DNA of 64,000 bases from Bradyrhizobium sp. CCGUVB4N (GCF_024199945.1 NZ_JANADP010000001.1:2666001-2730000), one strand, 5' to 3'; counted from the first letter of the stretch, positions 39,599-48,003 are shown. The notes: generated by a model not told the origin, from the sequence alone. Numbers and translations: made by a program.

Positions 39599-39976
39599 CT
39601 AGTTCGCGTAGCGCGCCGTGAGATCCCGCGAGATCTTCGAGCCTTCCTCGATGTAGCGGCGGATCGCCACCGTCGCGGCCGGCGTGCAGCTCCGGTAGGT
39701 CTGCTGGAAGCCGTTATAGCCGCGGTTGAAGCCTGCGATCATGCGGGTGCGACGTTCGCCGGAGGGCGTTTCAGCATCGATCAGCGCCTGCATCTCGCTG
39801 CGCCATTTGTTGCCCTCGTTGGTGCCGCAGATGCCTCGCAGATAGTGCAGGCCGCCGAGGATCTCGGCCAGCCGCTGCAAATCGGCGTCGAACGGCGCCG
39901 CTACGTCCTGGGCCCGGGCGGGCGCGGAAGCGCAGGCGAGAATCAGGGCAAAAATGGCCAGAAATCGCGTCGACAT
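39599..39976 (-). CDS. Exported TIGR02301 family protein
   Basis: A 125-residue protein with signal peptide (MSTRFLAIFALILACASAPARA) and the compact TIGR02301 core: LAEILGGLHYLRGICGTNEG, KWRSEMQALIDAE, ERRTRMIAGFNRGYNGFQQTY and CTPAATVAIRRYIEEG. Two cysteines in these blocks may form a disulphide. The family is restricted to Rhizobiales-type alphaproteobacteria and lacks a known function. It is the last gene behind the NUDIX hydrolase and a hypothetical gene on the same strand, an arrangement that appears conserved. Confidence 0.87.
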   Translation of the reverse strand: MSTRFLAIFALILACASAPARAQDVAAPFDADLQRLAEILGGLHYLRGICGTNEGNKWRSEMQALIDAETPSGERRTRMIAGFNRGYNGFQQTYRSCTPAATVAIRRYIEEGSKISRDLTARYAN

Positions 39977-40022
39977 CGGCGGGCTGTATGCCCCCTCGGG
40001 GCCGATGACGCAAGGCGGGCGG

Positions 40023-40457
40023 TCAGGGGCCGATCAGACGGGCGGCCGACTGGATGATCTCCTCCAGCCCCCCGGTCATATTGAGGTCACCGAGGCCGGC
40101 CAGGGCGTCCGGGGCGATCCAGCGGTAGTCGTCGAGCTCGTCGTTCAGGGTGGGTTCCCGGGCCACCCAGCGGGCGGCAAAGGACATGATCAAATAATGG
40201 CCGGCCCCGGGCGCGGCCGGGAGCACCTCGCGCCAGCCGGCAAGGCTGACGATCTCGATATCCAGTCCGGTTTCCTCGTCGACCTCGCGGCTCAGCGCCT
40301 GGTGCAGTGATTCGCCGAATTCGACCCGGCCGCCGGGCAGCGAATAGAACCCCTTGGCGGGCGAGCGGGCGCGGCGGGTCAGCAGCACCTTGCCGTCGCG
40401 GAAAATCGCGGCACTGACCGCGATCTGGGGATGGGTGGGCTGGACAACTGCAGGCAT
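40023..40457 (-). CDS. NUDIX hydrolase (ADP-ribose pyrophosphatase/8-oxo-dGTP type)
   Basis: A 144-residue Nudix protein. The Nudix box is GGRVEFGESLHQALSREVDE followed by ETGLDI, with SLPGG before it. This is the short MutT/NudF-like form that hydrolyses nucleoside diphosphates linked to another moiety; the substrate cannot be deduced. ATG 40457 has no strong ribosome site (GAAGAT nearby). It lies between the 165-residue hypothetical gene (18-base gap) and TIGR02301 (46-base gap). Confidence 0.9.
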   Translation of the reverse strand: MPAVVQPTHPQIAVSAAIFRDGKVLLTRRARSPAKGFYSLPGGRVEFGESLHQALSREVDEETGLDIEIVSLAGWREVLPAAPGAGHYLIMSFAARWVAREPTLNDELDDYRWIAPDALAGLGDLNMTGGLEEIIQSAARLIGP

Positions 40458-40475
40458 ATCTTCAACGTGTCTGGC

Positions 40476-40973
40476 TTAATTCGCCATGATGGTGTCGACG
40501 TCGGCTTCCGCGCCGCCGTTAATGATACCGCCGCAGGCCGCGATCAGCGGCTTGACCCAGAGGGTGGCCTGTTCGGCGAGCCGGACGCGGGTCGTGTCCT
40601 TCTCGACCTCGCGCATGGCCGAGCCGACCGCGGTCAGGATCGAGGTCATGGTGTCGGTGATGTGGTCGAACTGGGTCCGCACGCTCGGCTCGGCCTTCTC
40701 ATAGGCTTCGATGGCCAGATCCCGTGCCTTGAAGTTCGAGGCGGTGAAATGCTCGGCATAGGACAGCGGCGACCAGGTCAAAAAGTCCTCGGCGCATTCC
40801 GGCATGTCCGGGATCATTTCCAGAAGCATCACGGCTTCATTGAAATGGTTGAGATAGTCAGTGGCAAGCCCGGTCCGCGGGTTGATGTTGGCCACGCGCA
40901 GCCGCTCGGCCCAGGCCGCGGCCTCGGGGCCCGTCTGTGCGCGCGTCGCGGGTTGGGAGGCCGTTGAGCTCAT
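40476..40973 (-). CDS. Conserved hypothetical protein (165 aa), helical
   Basis: A soluble, mostly alpha-helical protein: WAERLRVANINPRTGLATDYLNHFNEAVMLLEMI, FLTWSPLSYAEHFTASNF, and AIEAYEKAEPSVRTQFDHITDTM. No signal peptide or membrane span. The N-terminal twenty residues are low-complexity (SSTASQPATRAQTG). I do not recognise a named family, though the same gene appears upstream of NUDIX and TIGR02301 genes in related genomes as far as I recall. It faces the SRAP gene across 63 bases. Confidence 0.72.
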   Translation of the reverse strand: MSSTASQPATRAQTGPEAAAWAERLRVANINPRTGLATDYLNHFNEAVMLLEMIPDMPECAEDFLTWSPLSYAEHFTASNFKARDLAIEAYEKAEPSVRTQFDHITDTMTSILTAVGSAMREVEKDTTRVRLAEQATLWVKPLIAACGGIINGGAEADVDTIMAN

Positions 40974-41036
40974 CTGCCGCAGTGTTAACGTTCGGGGTTA
41001 AAAGGACCTGAACGGACCCTATATAGACACCCTAAG

Positions 41037-41801
41037 ATGTGCGGACGCTTCGTCATAACTTCAGCCCCCGAGGCTTTGCGGCAACTGTTCGGCTATATCG
41101 AGCAGCCGAATTTCCCGCCACGGTACAATGTCGCGCCGACGCAACCGATTCCGGTCGTGTCGGTCGAGAATGGCGCGCGCCATTTTCGTCTGATGCGTTG
41201 GGGTCTGCTGCCGGGCTGGGTCAAGGACCCGAAGGGCTTTACGCTGCTGATCAATGCGCGCTCGGAGACGGTGCTGGAGAAACCCGCGTTCAAGAAAGCG
41301 ATTCGGCGACGGCGTGGACTGATCCCGGCGGACGGTTATTACGAGTGGAAGGCGATCGACGGCCGCAAGCAGCCGTTCTTCATTCATCATGCCGACGGTG
41401 CGCCGCTCAGCTTCGCCGCCGTCTTCGAAACCTGGATCGGGCCGAACGGCGAGGAGCTCGACACGGTGGCGATCGTCACGGCGGCGGCTGGCGAGGATCT
41501 CGCCACGCTGCATGACCGCGTACCGGTGACCATCAGCCCGCGCGATTTCGAGCGCTGGCTCGATTGCAGAAGTGACGAGGTCGATGCGATCCTGCCGCTG
41601 ATGACGGCCCCGCGCATCGGCGAATTTGTCTGGCACCCCGTCTCCACCCGCGTCAACCGCGTCGCCAATGATGACGACCAGCTGCTCTTGCCGATCAGCG
41701 CGGAAGCGATGGAGGCGGAGGCCGAAGCGGCGAAGCCGAAGAAGATCGCGCGCAAGGTTGCGGCCGGTTCGGTCGATGACGGGCAGGGCTCGTTGTTCTA
41801 G
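41037..41801 (+). CDS. SOS response-associated peptidase (SRAP, YedK/HMCES family)
   Basis: Protects abasic sites in single-stranded DNA by forming a thiazolidine link through its N-terminal cysteine. The 254-residue protein has Cys2 exposed after Met removal (MCGRFVITSA), NARSE with the conserved asparagine, Glu103 in PADGYYEWK and His159 in LHDRVP: all key residues are present. The C-terminal extension (about 215-254) is charged and ends QGSLF, like a beta-clamp-binding pentapeptide. No strong ribosome site is seen. The gene is divergent from the helical hypothetical protein; no clear LexA box was found between them. Confidence 0.92.
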   Translation: MCGRFVITSAPEALRQLFGYIEQPNFPPRYNVAPTQPIPVVSVENGARHFRLMRWGLLPGWVKDPKGFTLLINARSETVLEKPAFKKAIRRRRGLIPADGYYEWKAIDGRKQPFFIHHADGAPLSFAAVFETWIGPNGEELDTVAIVTAAAGEDLATLHDRVPVTISPRDFERWLDCRSDEVDAILPLMTAPRIGEFVWHPVSTRVNRVANDDDQLLLPISAEAMEAEAEAAKPKKIARKVAAGSVDDGQGSLF

Positions 41802-41810
41802 CTGAGCTGC

Positions 41811-41900
41811 CGTAGGGTGGGCAAAGGCGCGGCGCGCCGTGCCCACGATCTCTCCCTTCAACGCGCAGTGGTGGGCACGCTTCGCTTTGCCCACCCCACG
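41811..41900. repeat. Dispersed palindromic repeat, family A, copy 3
   Basis: CGTAGGGTGGGCAAAGGCGC at the left and GTGGGCACGCTTCGCTTTGC at the right, ending CCCACCCCACG. The AAGCG-type arms have exchanged places compared with copies 1 and 2, so this copy is inverted within its outer arms. It starts nine bases after the SRAP stop and reaches almost to the CoA-transferase stop. Confidence 0.83.
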
Positions 41901-41911
41901 GCAGCGGAGTT

Positions 41912-43105
41912 TCAAACAACCTCCCTTGCCCTCAACGCCGCAATCTCCGCCGCATCAAACCCCAGCTCGCCCAGCACCGCATCCGTATCCGCACCCAATT
42001 CCGGCGCCATCCGATCGAGCTTGCCACCACCATGCGCGAGCTTGAATCCGCTGCCGGCAAAGCGCAGGCGGCCATAGGGTGTGTCCAGCTCCTGGATCGC
42101 GCCGCGCGCCTTGATCTGCGGATGGTCGATCACCTCCTCGACCTTCCAGATGCTGGCGCAGGGCGCACCGGCGTCTTCCAGGAGTGTCTCCCATTCGCGC
42201 GCAGGCTTTGCCGCCAGCGCCTGTTCGATGATGGCGCGCAGTGCGGGCTCGTTCTCGTTGCGCGAAAACCAGTCGGCGAAGCGTGGGTCATTCAGCGTAT
42301 CCTCGCGGCCAAGCGTGGACATCAGCGCGCGGTATTGTTTTTCGTTGTTGACGGCGAGCAGGATGTGACCGTCGCCGCATTTGAACAGGTTCGCGGTGGT
42401 CCGGCGGCTCACGGCCTGATTGCCCGAAAGCTGCTGGTGATGGCCGGCGACCGACCAATCCGCGATCTGGCCGGAGAGAAATGCCATCGTCGCCTCCAGC
42501 ATGGAGACGTCGATGAACTGTCCCTTGCCGGTGCGGTCGCGCTGGTAGAGCGCGCTCGACACGCCGAACGCGGCCGTCGCGCCCGAGAGTACGTCGCACA
42601 CCGCAAAGCCCGCGCGCGTCGGGCCCGTCTCGGGATGTCCGGATATCGCCATGATGCCCGACAGCGCCTGCATCTTGCCGTCATAGCCGGGCCGTAACCG
42701 ATCCGGGCCGGTCTGGCCGAAGCCGGACACCGCGCAATAGATCAGCTTTGGATTGATCGCCGAGAGCGCCTCGTAGCCGATGCCGAGCTTGTCCATCACG
42801 CCCGGCCGGAAGTTTTCCATCACCACGTCGACTTGCGCCGCGAGCTTCTTCACGATCGCAATGGCGTCGGGCTTCTGCAGATCGAGCGTCAGGCTGCGCT
42901 TGTTGCCGTTGATGGCCTGGAAGGCGGGAGCCAGCCCGCGCTCGGCCCATTCGCGCGAGAGCGGCGTGCGGCGCATGTCCTCGCCCTCGCGCCGCTCGAC
43001 CTTGATGACGTCGGCGCCCAGCAGCGCAAGCTGGTAGCTCGCATAGGGGCCGGCCAGCACCTGGGTGAAGTCCAAGATCTTCACGCCCTCGAACGGTCGC
43101 GTCAC
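41912..43105 (-). CDS. CaiB/BaiF (class III) CoA-transferase
   Basis: Moves CoA between organic acids. The 397-residue product has the class III start GVKILDFTQVLAGPYASYQLALLGADVIKVE, RSLTLDLQKPD, NFRPGVMDKLGIGYE, and GYDGKMQALSG with the catalytic aspartate (about residue 142). I chose GTG 43105 (GGGGAG six bases upstream), since the longer frame adds a 43-residue unrelated stretch. It follows the GrdB-like gene on the same strand with a gap of about 37 bases, so they are likely cotranscribed. The acid substrate is unknown. Confidence 0.9.
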   Translation of the reverse strand: MTRPFEGVKILDFTQVLAGPYASYQLALLGADVIKVERREGEDMRRTPLSREWAERGLAPAFQAINGNKRSLTLDLQKPDAIAIVKKLAAQVDVVMENFRPGVMDKLGIGYEALSAINPKLIYCAVSGFGQTGPDRLRPGYDGKMQALSGIMAISGHPETGPTRAGFAVCDVLSGATAAFGVSSALYQRDRTGKGQFIDVSMLEATMAFLSGQIADWSVAGHHQQLSGNQAVSRRTTANLFKCGDGHILLAVNNEKQYRALMSTLGREDTLNDPRFADWFSRNENEPALRAIIEQALAAKPAREWETLLEDAGAPCASIWKVEEVIDHPQIKARGAIQELDTPYGRLRFAGSGFKLAHGGGKLDRMAPELGADTDAVLGELGFDAAEIAALRAREVV

Positions 43106-43142
43106 GTCGCTCTCCCCTTGTTGTTTATTCTGTCGGAGGACG

Positions 43143-44072
43143 TCAGGCGGCGCGATTGCCGCGCGCGATCTCCTTCTGCTTGTCGAATTCGGCGCGGCGG
43201 CGTGCCAGCTCTTCCGGCGAGAGCTGTGCGACATTGTTGTAGTCGAGCTTCCAGGAGGGGTCCTCGCTCCAGCGCAGTGGCGACTGCATCGTGGTCTGCG
43301 GGCCGCTCGCGGTCTCCAGCAGCTTCAACGCCAGCTCCAGCGTCTGCGCCTGCGAGGCGACGTCATGCGGCTTGCCGGCGGAATTGCCGAGCGGGAAGTC
43401 CGAGAACAAAAAGCGCGGCACGGCGGCGTGCTCGATGATGTCCTTGGCGCAGCCCATGATCACGGTCGGAATGCCGTTGGCCTCGAGATGCCGCGCCACC
43501 AGCGCGGTGGTCTGGTGGCAGACCGGGCAGTTCGGCACCAGCACGGCGACGTCGACCTTGTCGGCGATACAGCGCGCCAGAATCTCCGGGGCGTCGGTGT
43601 CCAGCGTGACGCGATGGCTGCGATTGGTCGGCGCACCGAAGAAGCGGGGCGCGACCTCGCCGATGCGTCCTGCCGCCTGTGCCTTCAACAGCTGCGGCAG
43701 CGGAAACCAGGTGCCGTTGTCGGTCGCTGTGGTGTGCTTGCGGTCGTAGCCGATGTGCGAGATGCGCAAATCATGCGCTTTCGAGGTGTCACCGTCATAG
43801 ACCTGGTAGAATTTCGCGCTGCCGTTATACGCCGCGCCCGGCCCCTGATCGCCCTTGGACGGATCATAGGGCGCCGCCGTCGTGATGATGGTGACGCGCG
43901 ATTGCGCAAGCGGCTTTTTCAACGGCTGGAACGGCGCCTCGGTGTAATGCGCCCAGCGATATGCCGTGGTGTAGCCGATCGCCGCGTAATAATCCCGCGT
44001 GCGCTGCATATAGGGGACGGGGGAGTCATAGTCGGGCGCAAAGCCGAATTCGTCGTCGCGCGGAGCGGACAT
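43143..44072 (-). CDS. Glycine/sarcosine/betaine reductase B-like protein without selenocysteine
   Basis: A 309-residue protein that resembles the C-terminal part of GrdB-type reductase proteins: YDRKHTTATDNGTWFPLPQL, HRVTLDTDAPEILAR, and NCPVCHQTTALVARHLEANG with Cys182 and Cys185 as a CxxC. True GrdB has selenocysteine; here both positions are cysteine and no in-frame TGA is present. It cannot be the anaerobic Stickland enzyme, since this is an aerobic-type alphaproteobacterium with no other Grd subunits here. The neighbouring CoA-transferase suggests a role in converting a small acid. Function open. Confidence 0.68.
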   Translation of the reverse strand: MSAPRDDEFGFAPDYDSPVPYMQRTRDYYAAIGYTTAYRWAHYTEAPFQPLKKPLAQSRVTIITTAAPYDPSKGDQGPGAAYNGSAKFYQVYDGDTSKAHDLRISHIGYDRKHTTATDNGTWFPLPQLLKAQAAGRIGEVAPRFFGAPTNRSHRVTLDTDAPEILARCIADKVDVAVLVPNCPVCHQTTALVARHLEANGIPTVIMGCAKDIIEHAAVPRFLFSDFPLGNSAGKPHDVASQAQTLELALKLLETASGPQTTMQSPLRWSEDPSWKLDYNNVAQLSPEELARRRAEFDKQKEIARGNRAA

Positions 44073-44192
44073 GGACGCGTCTCCTGGTTCTTGGTTGGGG
44101 CCAGACTAGAGATAGTTTTTGGGTTGCTCAACGGGGGCGCGGGTGACGCAGGCCAGAATTGCAGATGAGGATAGTGCCGCGCGAGCGGTGCC

Positions 44193-44382
44193 ACTTACCC
44201 TCCCCTGGAGGGGGAGGGTCGATCGCGCGCAGCGCGAGCGGGGTGGGGTGATCTCTCCACACGGGCACTGTTGGATGAGGAGAGACCGTCACCCCACCCC
44301 GTCTCACATTTCGCTGCGCTCAATGTGAGCCGACCCTCGAGCGAGCTACGCTCGTCTCGGCCCCCTCCAGGGGAGGGTAAGT
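44193..44382. repeat. Dispersed long palindromic repeat, family F
   Basis: ACTTACCCTCCCCTGGAGGGGG at the left and CCCCCTCCAGGGGAGGGTAAGT at the right (complementary). Inside are GCGGGGTGGGGTGATCTCTC paired with GAGAGACCGTCACCCCACCCCG and the arms TCACATTTCGCTGCGCTCAATGTGA. It fills the 314-base gap between the GrdB-like and NudK genes. The right 22 bases recur at 37198-37219. Confidence 0.85.
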
Positions 44383-44386
44383 AAGC

Positions 44387-44968
44387 TCACCTGAAAATGT
44401 GCAGCGCCGCGTATTGCAGCAGCATGATCGCCTTGGCGTCGATGATGCGGCCGTCGGCGATCATCGCCAAGGCCTCGTCGATGCCGAGCTCCAGCACCTC
44501 GATATCCTCGCCCTCATGTTCGAGGCCGCCGCCGGCGCTGACGCGCATCTCCGGCTCATATTCGGCGACGAAGAAATGGATTTTTTCGGTCACGGCGCCA
44601 GGGCTCATGAACGCCTCGAACACCTTGTGGACGTCGTGCAGGCGATAGCCGGTCTCTTCCTCGGCCTCGGCACGGATGCGCGCCTCGGGCTCGGCGTTAT
44701 CAAGCACGCCGGCGGCGGCCTCGATCAGCAAATCGTCGTAGCCGCGGGTGAAGGCCGGCAGGCGGAATTGGCGCACCAGGATCACGCTGCGCCCGGCGCG
44801 ATTATAGGGCAACACGGCGGCGGCGTTGTCGCGCTCATAGATTTCGCGTTTCTGCGTCTGCCATTCGCCGTTGCCGCGGCGGTAGTCGAATGTCGTGCTT
44901 TTTAGCGTGGTCCAGCCGTCCGAGAGCACACGGACGTCCTTGATGCGGACGCGGTCGGAAATGGTCAT
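44387..44968 (-). CDS. nudK: NUDIX hydrolase, GDP-mannose pyrophosphatase NudK-like
   Basis: A 193-residue Nudix protein. The N-terminal strand segment ISDRVRIKDVRVLSDGWTTL and FDYRRGNGEWQTQKREIYER match NudK; the Nudix box is the region EAAAGVLDNAEPEARIRAEA continuing EEETGYRL; ESMSPGAVTEKIHFFVAEYE-type residues follow (FMSPGAVTEKIHFF). NudK cleaves GDP-mannose to GMP and mannose-1-phosphate. GGAAG lies seven bases before ATG 44968. It is the last gene of the Sua5-FAD dehydrogenase-GNAT-NudK run, 20 bases after the GNAT stop. Confidence 0.88.
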   Translation of the reverse strand: MTISDRVRIKDVRVLSDGWTTLKSTTFDYRRGNGEWQTQKREIYERDNAAAVLPYNRAGRSVILVRQFRLPAFTRGYDDLLIEAAAGVLDNAEPEARIRAEAEEETGYRLHDVHKVFEAFMSPGAVTEKIHFFVAEYEPEMRVSAGGGLEHEGEDIEVLELGIDEALAMIADGRIIDAKAIMLLQYAALHIFR

Positions 44969-44988
44969 TGCTGTCTTCCGGGTGAGAG

Positions 44989-45426
44989 CTAACGGGGCTG
45001 CTCGCGGTCGTCGAGCCACTTCTGGAACATCACCGAGGTCGATTCCTCGAAGCCGAGCGACTGGTAGAACGCATTGGCCTGCGCATTCTCGCGGCGCACG
45101 AGCAGTTGCAGTTTTGCGATGCCGGCGGCGCGCAGCCAGTCCTCGGCTGCTGCCATGATGGCGCGGCCATAACCGCGCTTGCGGATATCAGGGTCGACCG
45201 CAACGTAATAGACCCAGCCGCGATGACCGTCATGCCCGACCATGACGGTCGCCACGATCGCGCCACCATCGCGGCCGATCAGCACCGTCGAATTCTCGCG
45301 CCGCCGCGCCAGCGCGATATCGGCATGCGGATCGTTCCATGGCCGCGTCAGGCCGCAGCGCTGCCACAGCGCAACGACGTTCTCGACGTCGGCATCCCCA
45401 ATCGCGTCGACCGCAAGAGCACTCAC
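44989..45426 (-). CDS. GNAT family N-acetyltransferase
   Basis: A 145-residue acetyltransferase with the acetyl-CoA loop VDPDIRKRGYGRAIMAAAEDWLRA and the closing FYQSLGFEES. It resembles the small YpeA-type group. The start is GTG overlapping the preceding FAD gene's stop (GTGA), so translation is coupled. The acceptor (amino group of a protein or small molecule) cannot be deduced. It sits between the dehydrogenase and NudK genes. Confidence 0.88.
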   Translation of the reverse strand: MSALAVDAIGDADVENVVALWQRCGLTRPWNDPHADIALARRRENSTVLIGRDGGAIVATVMVGHDGHRGWVYYVAVDPDIRKRGYGRAIMAAAEDWLRAAGIAKLQLLVRRENAQANAFYQSLGFEESTSVMFQKWLDDREQPR

Positions 45427-46850
45427 AGCACCTTCCCCGGGTTCATGATTCCGTACGGATCGAGCATCGCCTTGATCGCGCGCATCAGCTCGATCGCGGT
45501 CTTGTCCTTGACGTCAGGCAGCTCGTCGCGCTTCAGCACGCCGATGCCGTGTTCGGCCGAGATCGAGCCGCCCATGCGCAGCACGATCTCGAACACGACA
45601 GCGTTCATCTCGTGCCAGCGCGCCAGATAATCCGCCGTGTCGGCGCCGATCGGCTGGCTGACATTGTAGTGCAGATTGCCGTCGCCGAGATGGCCGAACG
45701 GCACCGGCCGCGCGCCGGGGATCAGTTTCACCACGGCGGCGTTGGCTTCCGCGATGAATTCAGGCACGGCGGCGATCGGCACGGAGATGTCGTGCTTGAT
45801 CGAGCCGCCCTCGGGCTTCTGTGCGGACGACATCTCCTCGCGCAGCTTCCAGAAGCCATTGCGCTGGGTGAGGTTGGCCGCGATCACGGCATCGTCGACG
45901 ATTTCCTCCTCCATGGCGCGGGTCAGGATCGTCTCCAGCGGCGTGCGGGCGTCGTCCCCGGGCGAAGACAATTCCATCAACACGTACCAGGGATGCTTCT
46001 CGGCAAGGGGATCGCGCACGTCGATGCCGTGGCGGATCGAGAAGTCCACCGCCATCTCCGAGAGCAGCTCAAAACTCGTCAGCGCATTGGCAGCCTCGCC
46101 CTGCGCGATCGTCAGCAGTTTGAGCGCCGCCGCCGGCGATTTCAGCCCGACATAGGCGGTCTCGACCGCCCGCGGCTTCGGAAACAGCTTTAACGTCGCC
46201 GCGGTGATGATGCCGAGCGTGCCTTCCGCGCCGATGAAGAGGTTGTGCAGATTATAGCCGGTGTTGTCCTTCTTCAGCTTCGACAGCACGTTGAGCACGC
46301 GTCCGTCGGCGAGCACCACTTCCAGCCCCAGCGCCATCTCGCGCGCCACGCCATAGGCAAGCGCGGCGGTGCCGCCGGCATTGGTCGAGAGATTGCCGCC
46401 GATGGTGCAGCTGCCTTCAGCGCCCAGGGAAAGCGGAAACAGCCGGTCGACGTCGGAGGCCTTCTGCTGCGCGATCTGCAACACCACACCGGCCTCGCAG
46501 GTCATGGTGTTCGACGCGGTGTCGACCTCGCGGATCTTGTCCAGCCGCCGCAGCGACACCACGACCTCGCCATTGTGCGGCGTCTGGCCGCCGACGAGCC
46601 CGGTGTTGCCGCCCTGCGGCACCAGCGCGATTTTGTGCGCGGAGGCGAGCTTGCAGATCGCGGAGACCTCGGCCGTCGAACCCGGGCGCAGCACCAGCGG
46701 CGATCGGCCGTGGAACAGATTGCGCTCCTCGGTGACGTAAGCCTGGATATCGGTCGCATCGGTGATCGCGTGCTTGTCGCCGACGATCTTGCGGAATTGG
46801 TCGATCAGCTCGGGCGCGAGTGGAGGGGTGGCGGATTGATTGATGTTCAT
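45423..46850 (-). CDS. FAD-binding 2-hydroxyacid dehydrogenase (GlcD/D-lactate/D-2-hydroxyglutarate type)
   Basis: A 475-residue flavoprotein of the vanillyl-alcohol oxidase superfamily. The FAD-binding half contains HGRSPLVLRPGSTAEVSAIC, LVPQGGNTGLVGGQTPHNGE and EGSCTIGGNLSTNAGGTAAL; the C-terminal half has HDISVPIAAVPEFIAEA, PFGHLGDGNLHYNV and ISAEHGIGVLKRDEL. This pattern is common to D-lactate, glycolate and D-2-hydroxyglutarate dehydrogenases. It lies 18 bases after the Sua5 gene and overlaps the GNAT gene. Which acid it uses is undecided; D-2-hydroxyglutarate or D-lactate are the likely choices. Confidence 0.88.
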   Translation of the reverse strand: MNINQSATPPLAPELIDQFRKIVGDKHAITDATDIQAYVTEERNLFHGRSPLVLRPGSTAEVSAICKLASAHKIALVPQGGNTGLVGGQTPHNGEVVVSLRRLDKIREVDTASNTMTCEAGVVLQIAQQKASDVDRLFPLSLGAEGSCTIGGNLSTNAGGTAALAYGVAREMALGLEVVLADGRVLNVLSKLKKDNTGYNLHNLFIGAEGTLGIITAATLKLFPKPRAVETAYVGLKSPAAALKLLTIAQGEAANALTSFELLSEMAVDFSIRHGIDVRDPLAEKHPWYVLMELSSPGDDARTPLETILTRAMEEEIVDDAVIAANLTQRNGFWKLREEMSSAQKPEGGSIKHDISVPIAAVPEFIAEANAAVVKLIPGARPVPFGHLGDGNLHYNVSQPIGADTADYLARWHEMNAVVFEIVLRMGGSISAEHGIGVLKRDELPDVKDKTAIELMRAIKAMLDPYGIMNPGKVL

Positions 46851-46868
46851 TGTCTCGTCTCTTCGCTC

Positions 46869-47876
46869 TTATCTCGCCACGGCGGCCCGGCGCAGCCGGT
46901 CGTTGATCGCTTCGCCCAGGCCTTCCTCGGGAATCGCCATCACGGCAATCGCGGTCGGCGTCTTCGCATCGAGGCTGCGAAGATAGCCGAACAGATTGGC
47001 GGCGGCTTCATCGAGATCAGCCGCGGGCGACAAATTCATGACAGCGGCTGCGGCCTCCAGGCCGGGCAGGCGCGCAGGCCCGAACGCCAGCAGCGCTTCA
47101 CCCGGCGCAACGTCGCGCGCGTTGAGCCGCACATTGGCGCGCGGCGCGTAATGCGAGGCCATCATGCCCGGCGCCAGCGGCTGGCTGTCGTCGCTCTCGG
47201 CCTCGACCGGCGGCCGCGCCAGGGCTAAGCCGAGCACGGCTTCGATCCGTTCGCGCGACAGCCCGCCGGGCCGCAGCAGCATCGGCGCCTCGAAGCAGCC
47301 GACAATGGTCGATTCGACGCCGACCGCGACCGGCCCGCCGTCCACGATCAGGTCGATCCGCCCCGCAAGGTCGCTCTCGACATGCGCGGCCTGCGTCGGC
47401 GAGACGTGGCCGGAGATGTTTGCCGACGGCGCCACCACCGCCCCGCCGAAGGCGCGCAGGATCGCCTCCGCCACGGGATGGGCGGGAATGCGGATCGCGA
47501 CGGTGTCGAGGCCCGCCGTGGCGAGATCGGCGACCGGGCAATCGTCCGTCTTCGGCACCACCAGCGTCAGCGGTCCCGGCCAGAACGCTTCAGCGAGCTT
47601 CAGGGCGCGCGCATCGAACCGCCCGATCCGCCGTGCGGCCGCGAGGTCCGCGACGTGTGCGATCAGCGGGTTGAAGGCCGGCCGCCCCTTGGCGCTGTAG
47701 ATATGGGCCACCGCCGCGGCATTGGCGGCGTCGGCGCCGAGCCCGTAGACGGTCTCGGTCGGAAACGCGACCAGGCCGCCGGCGGCCAGCGTCCGGGCGG
47801 CAGCTTCCGCGCCGGCCGCGCCGGCCGGCAAAACCTGTGTTTCAAGACCCGTTTTCACAGGGACAAAATTCCTCAT
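46869..47876 (-). CDS. tsaC: Threonylcarbamoyl-AMP synthase, Sua5 type
   Basis: Makes threonylcarbamoyl-adenylate for the t6A37 modification of tRNAs that read ANN codons. The 335-residue long (Sua5) form has the YrdC domain with FPTETVYGLGADA, SAKGRPAFNPLIAHV, LRAFGGAVVAPSANISGHVSPT and VGVESTIVG, then a C-terminal Sua5 domain (about 225-335) starting at PLAPGMMASHYAP. ATG 47876 gives MRNFVPVKTGLETQ; the frame extends upstream over the tRNA only by chance. It is the first gene of a four-gene minus-strand operon and divergent from tRNA-Pro, a pairing of tRNA modification and tRNA genes that is probably coincidental. Confidence 0.93.
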   Translation of the reverse strand: MRNFVPVKTGLETQVLPAGAAGAEAAARTLAAGGLVAFPTETVYGLGADAANAAAVAHIYSAKGRPAFNPLIAHVADLAAARRIGRFDARALKLAEAFWPGPLTLVVPKTDDCPVADLATAGLDTVAIRIPAHPVAEAILRAFGGAVVAPSANISGHVSPTQAAHVESDLAGRIDLIVDGGPVAVGVESTIVGCFEAPMLLRPGGLSRERIEAVLGLALARPPVEAESDDSQPLAPGMMASHYAPRANVRLNARDVAPGEALLAFGPARLPGLEAAAAVMNLSPAADLDEAAANLFGYLRSLDAKTPTAIAVMAIPEEGLGEAINDRLRRAAVAR

Positions 47877-47926
47877 CTCGGCCGCTTGCGGTGCGCCAAA
47901 CCCGACGCTATAAGCCGGCCTCTTGT

Positions 47927-48003
47927 CGGAGTGTGGCTCAGCCCGGTAGAGCACTGCGTTCGGGACGCAGGGGTCGCAGGTTCGAATCCTGCCACTCCGA
48001 CCA
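47927..48003 (+). tRNA. tRNA-Pro, anticodon CGG
   Basis: 77 bases. Acceptor CGGAGTG pairs with CACTCCG, D-stem region GGCTCAGCCCGGTAGAGC, anticodon stem CTGCG/CGCAG with anticodon CGG at 47961-47963, T arm GCAGGTTCGAATCCTGC, and an encoded CCA end. A hairpin TGGCGG-ACCGG-CCGCCA starts about 32 bases downstream and may help end the transcript. No integrated element or direct repeat of the tRNA 3' end was seen next to it. Confidence 0.97.

Noticed and set aside
40981..41036. LexA-type SOS box before the SRAP gene
   Set aside because: A GTTC...GAAC pair is present but with 16 bases between instead of the GTTC-N7-GTTC arrangement expected in alphaproteobacteria.
43182..43600. Selenocysteine insertion in the GrdB-like gene
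   Set aside because: No in-frame TGA is present; both positions that matter encode cysteine.
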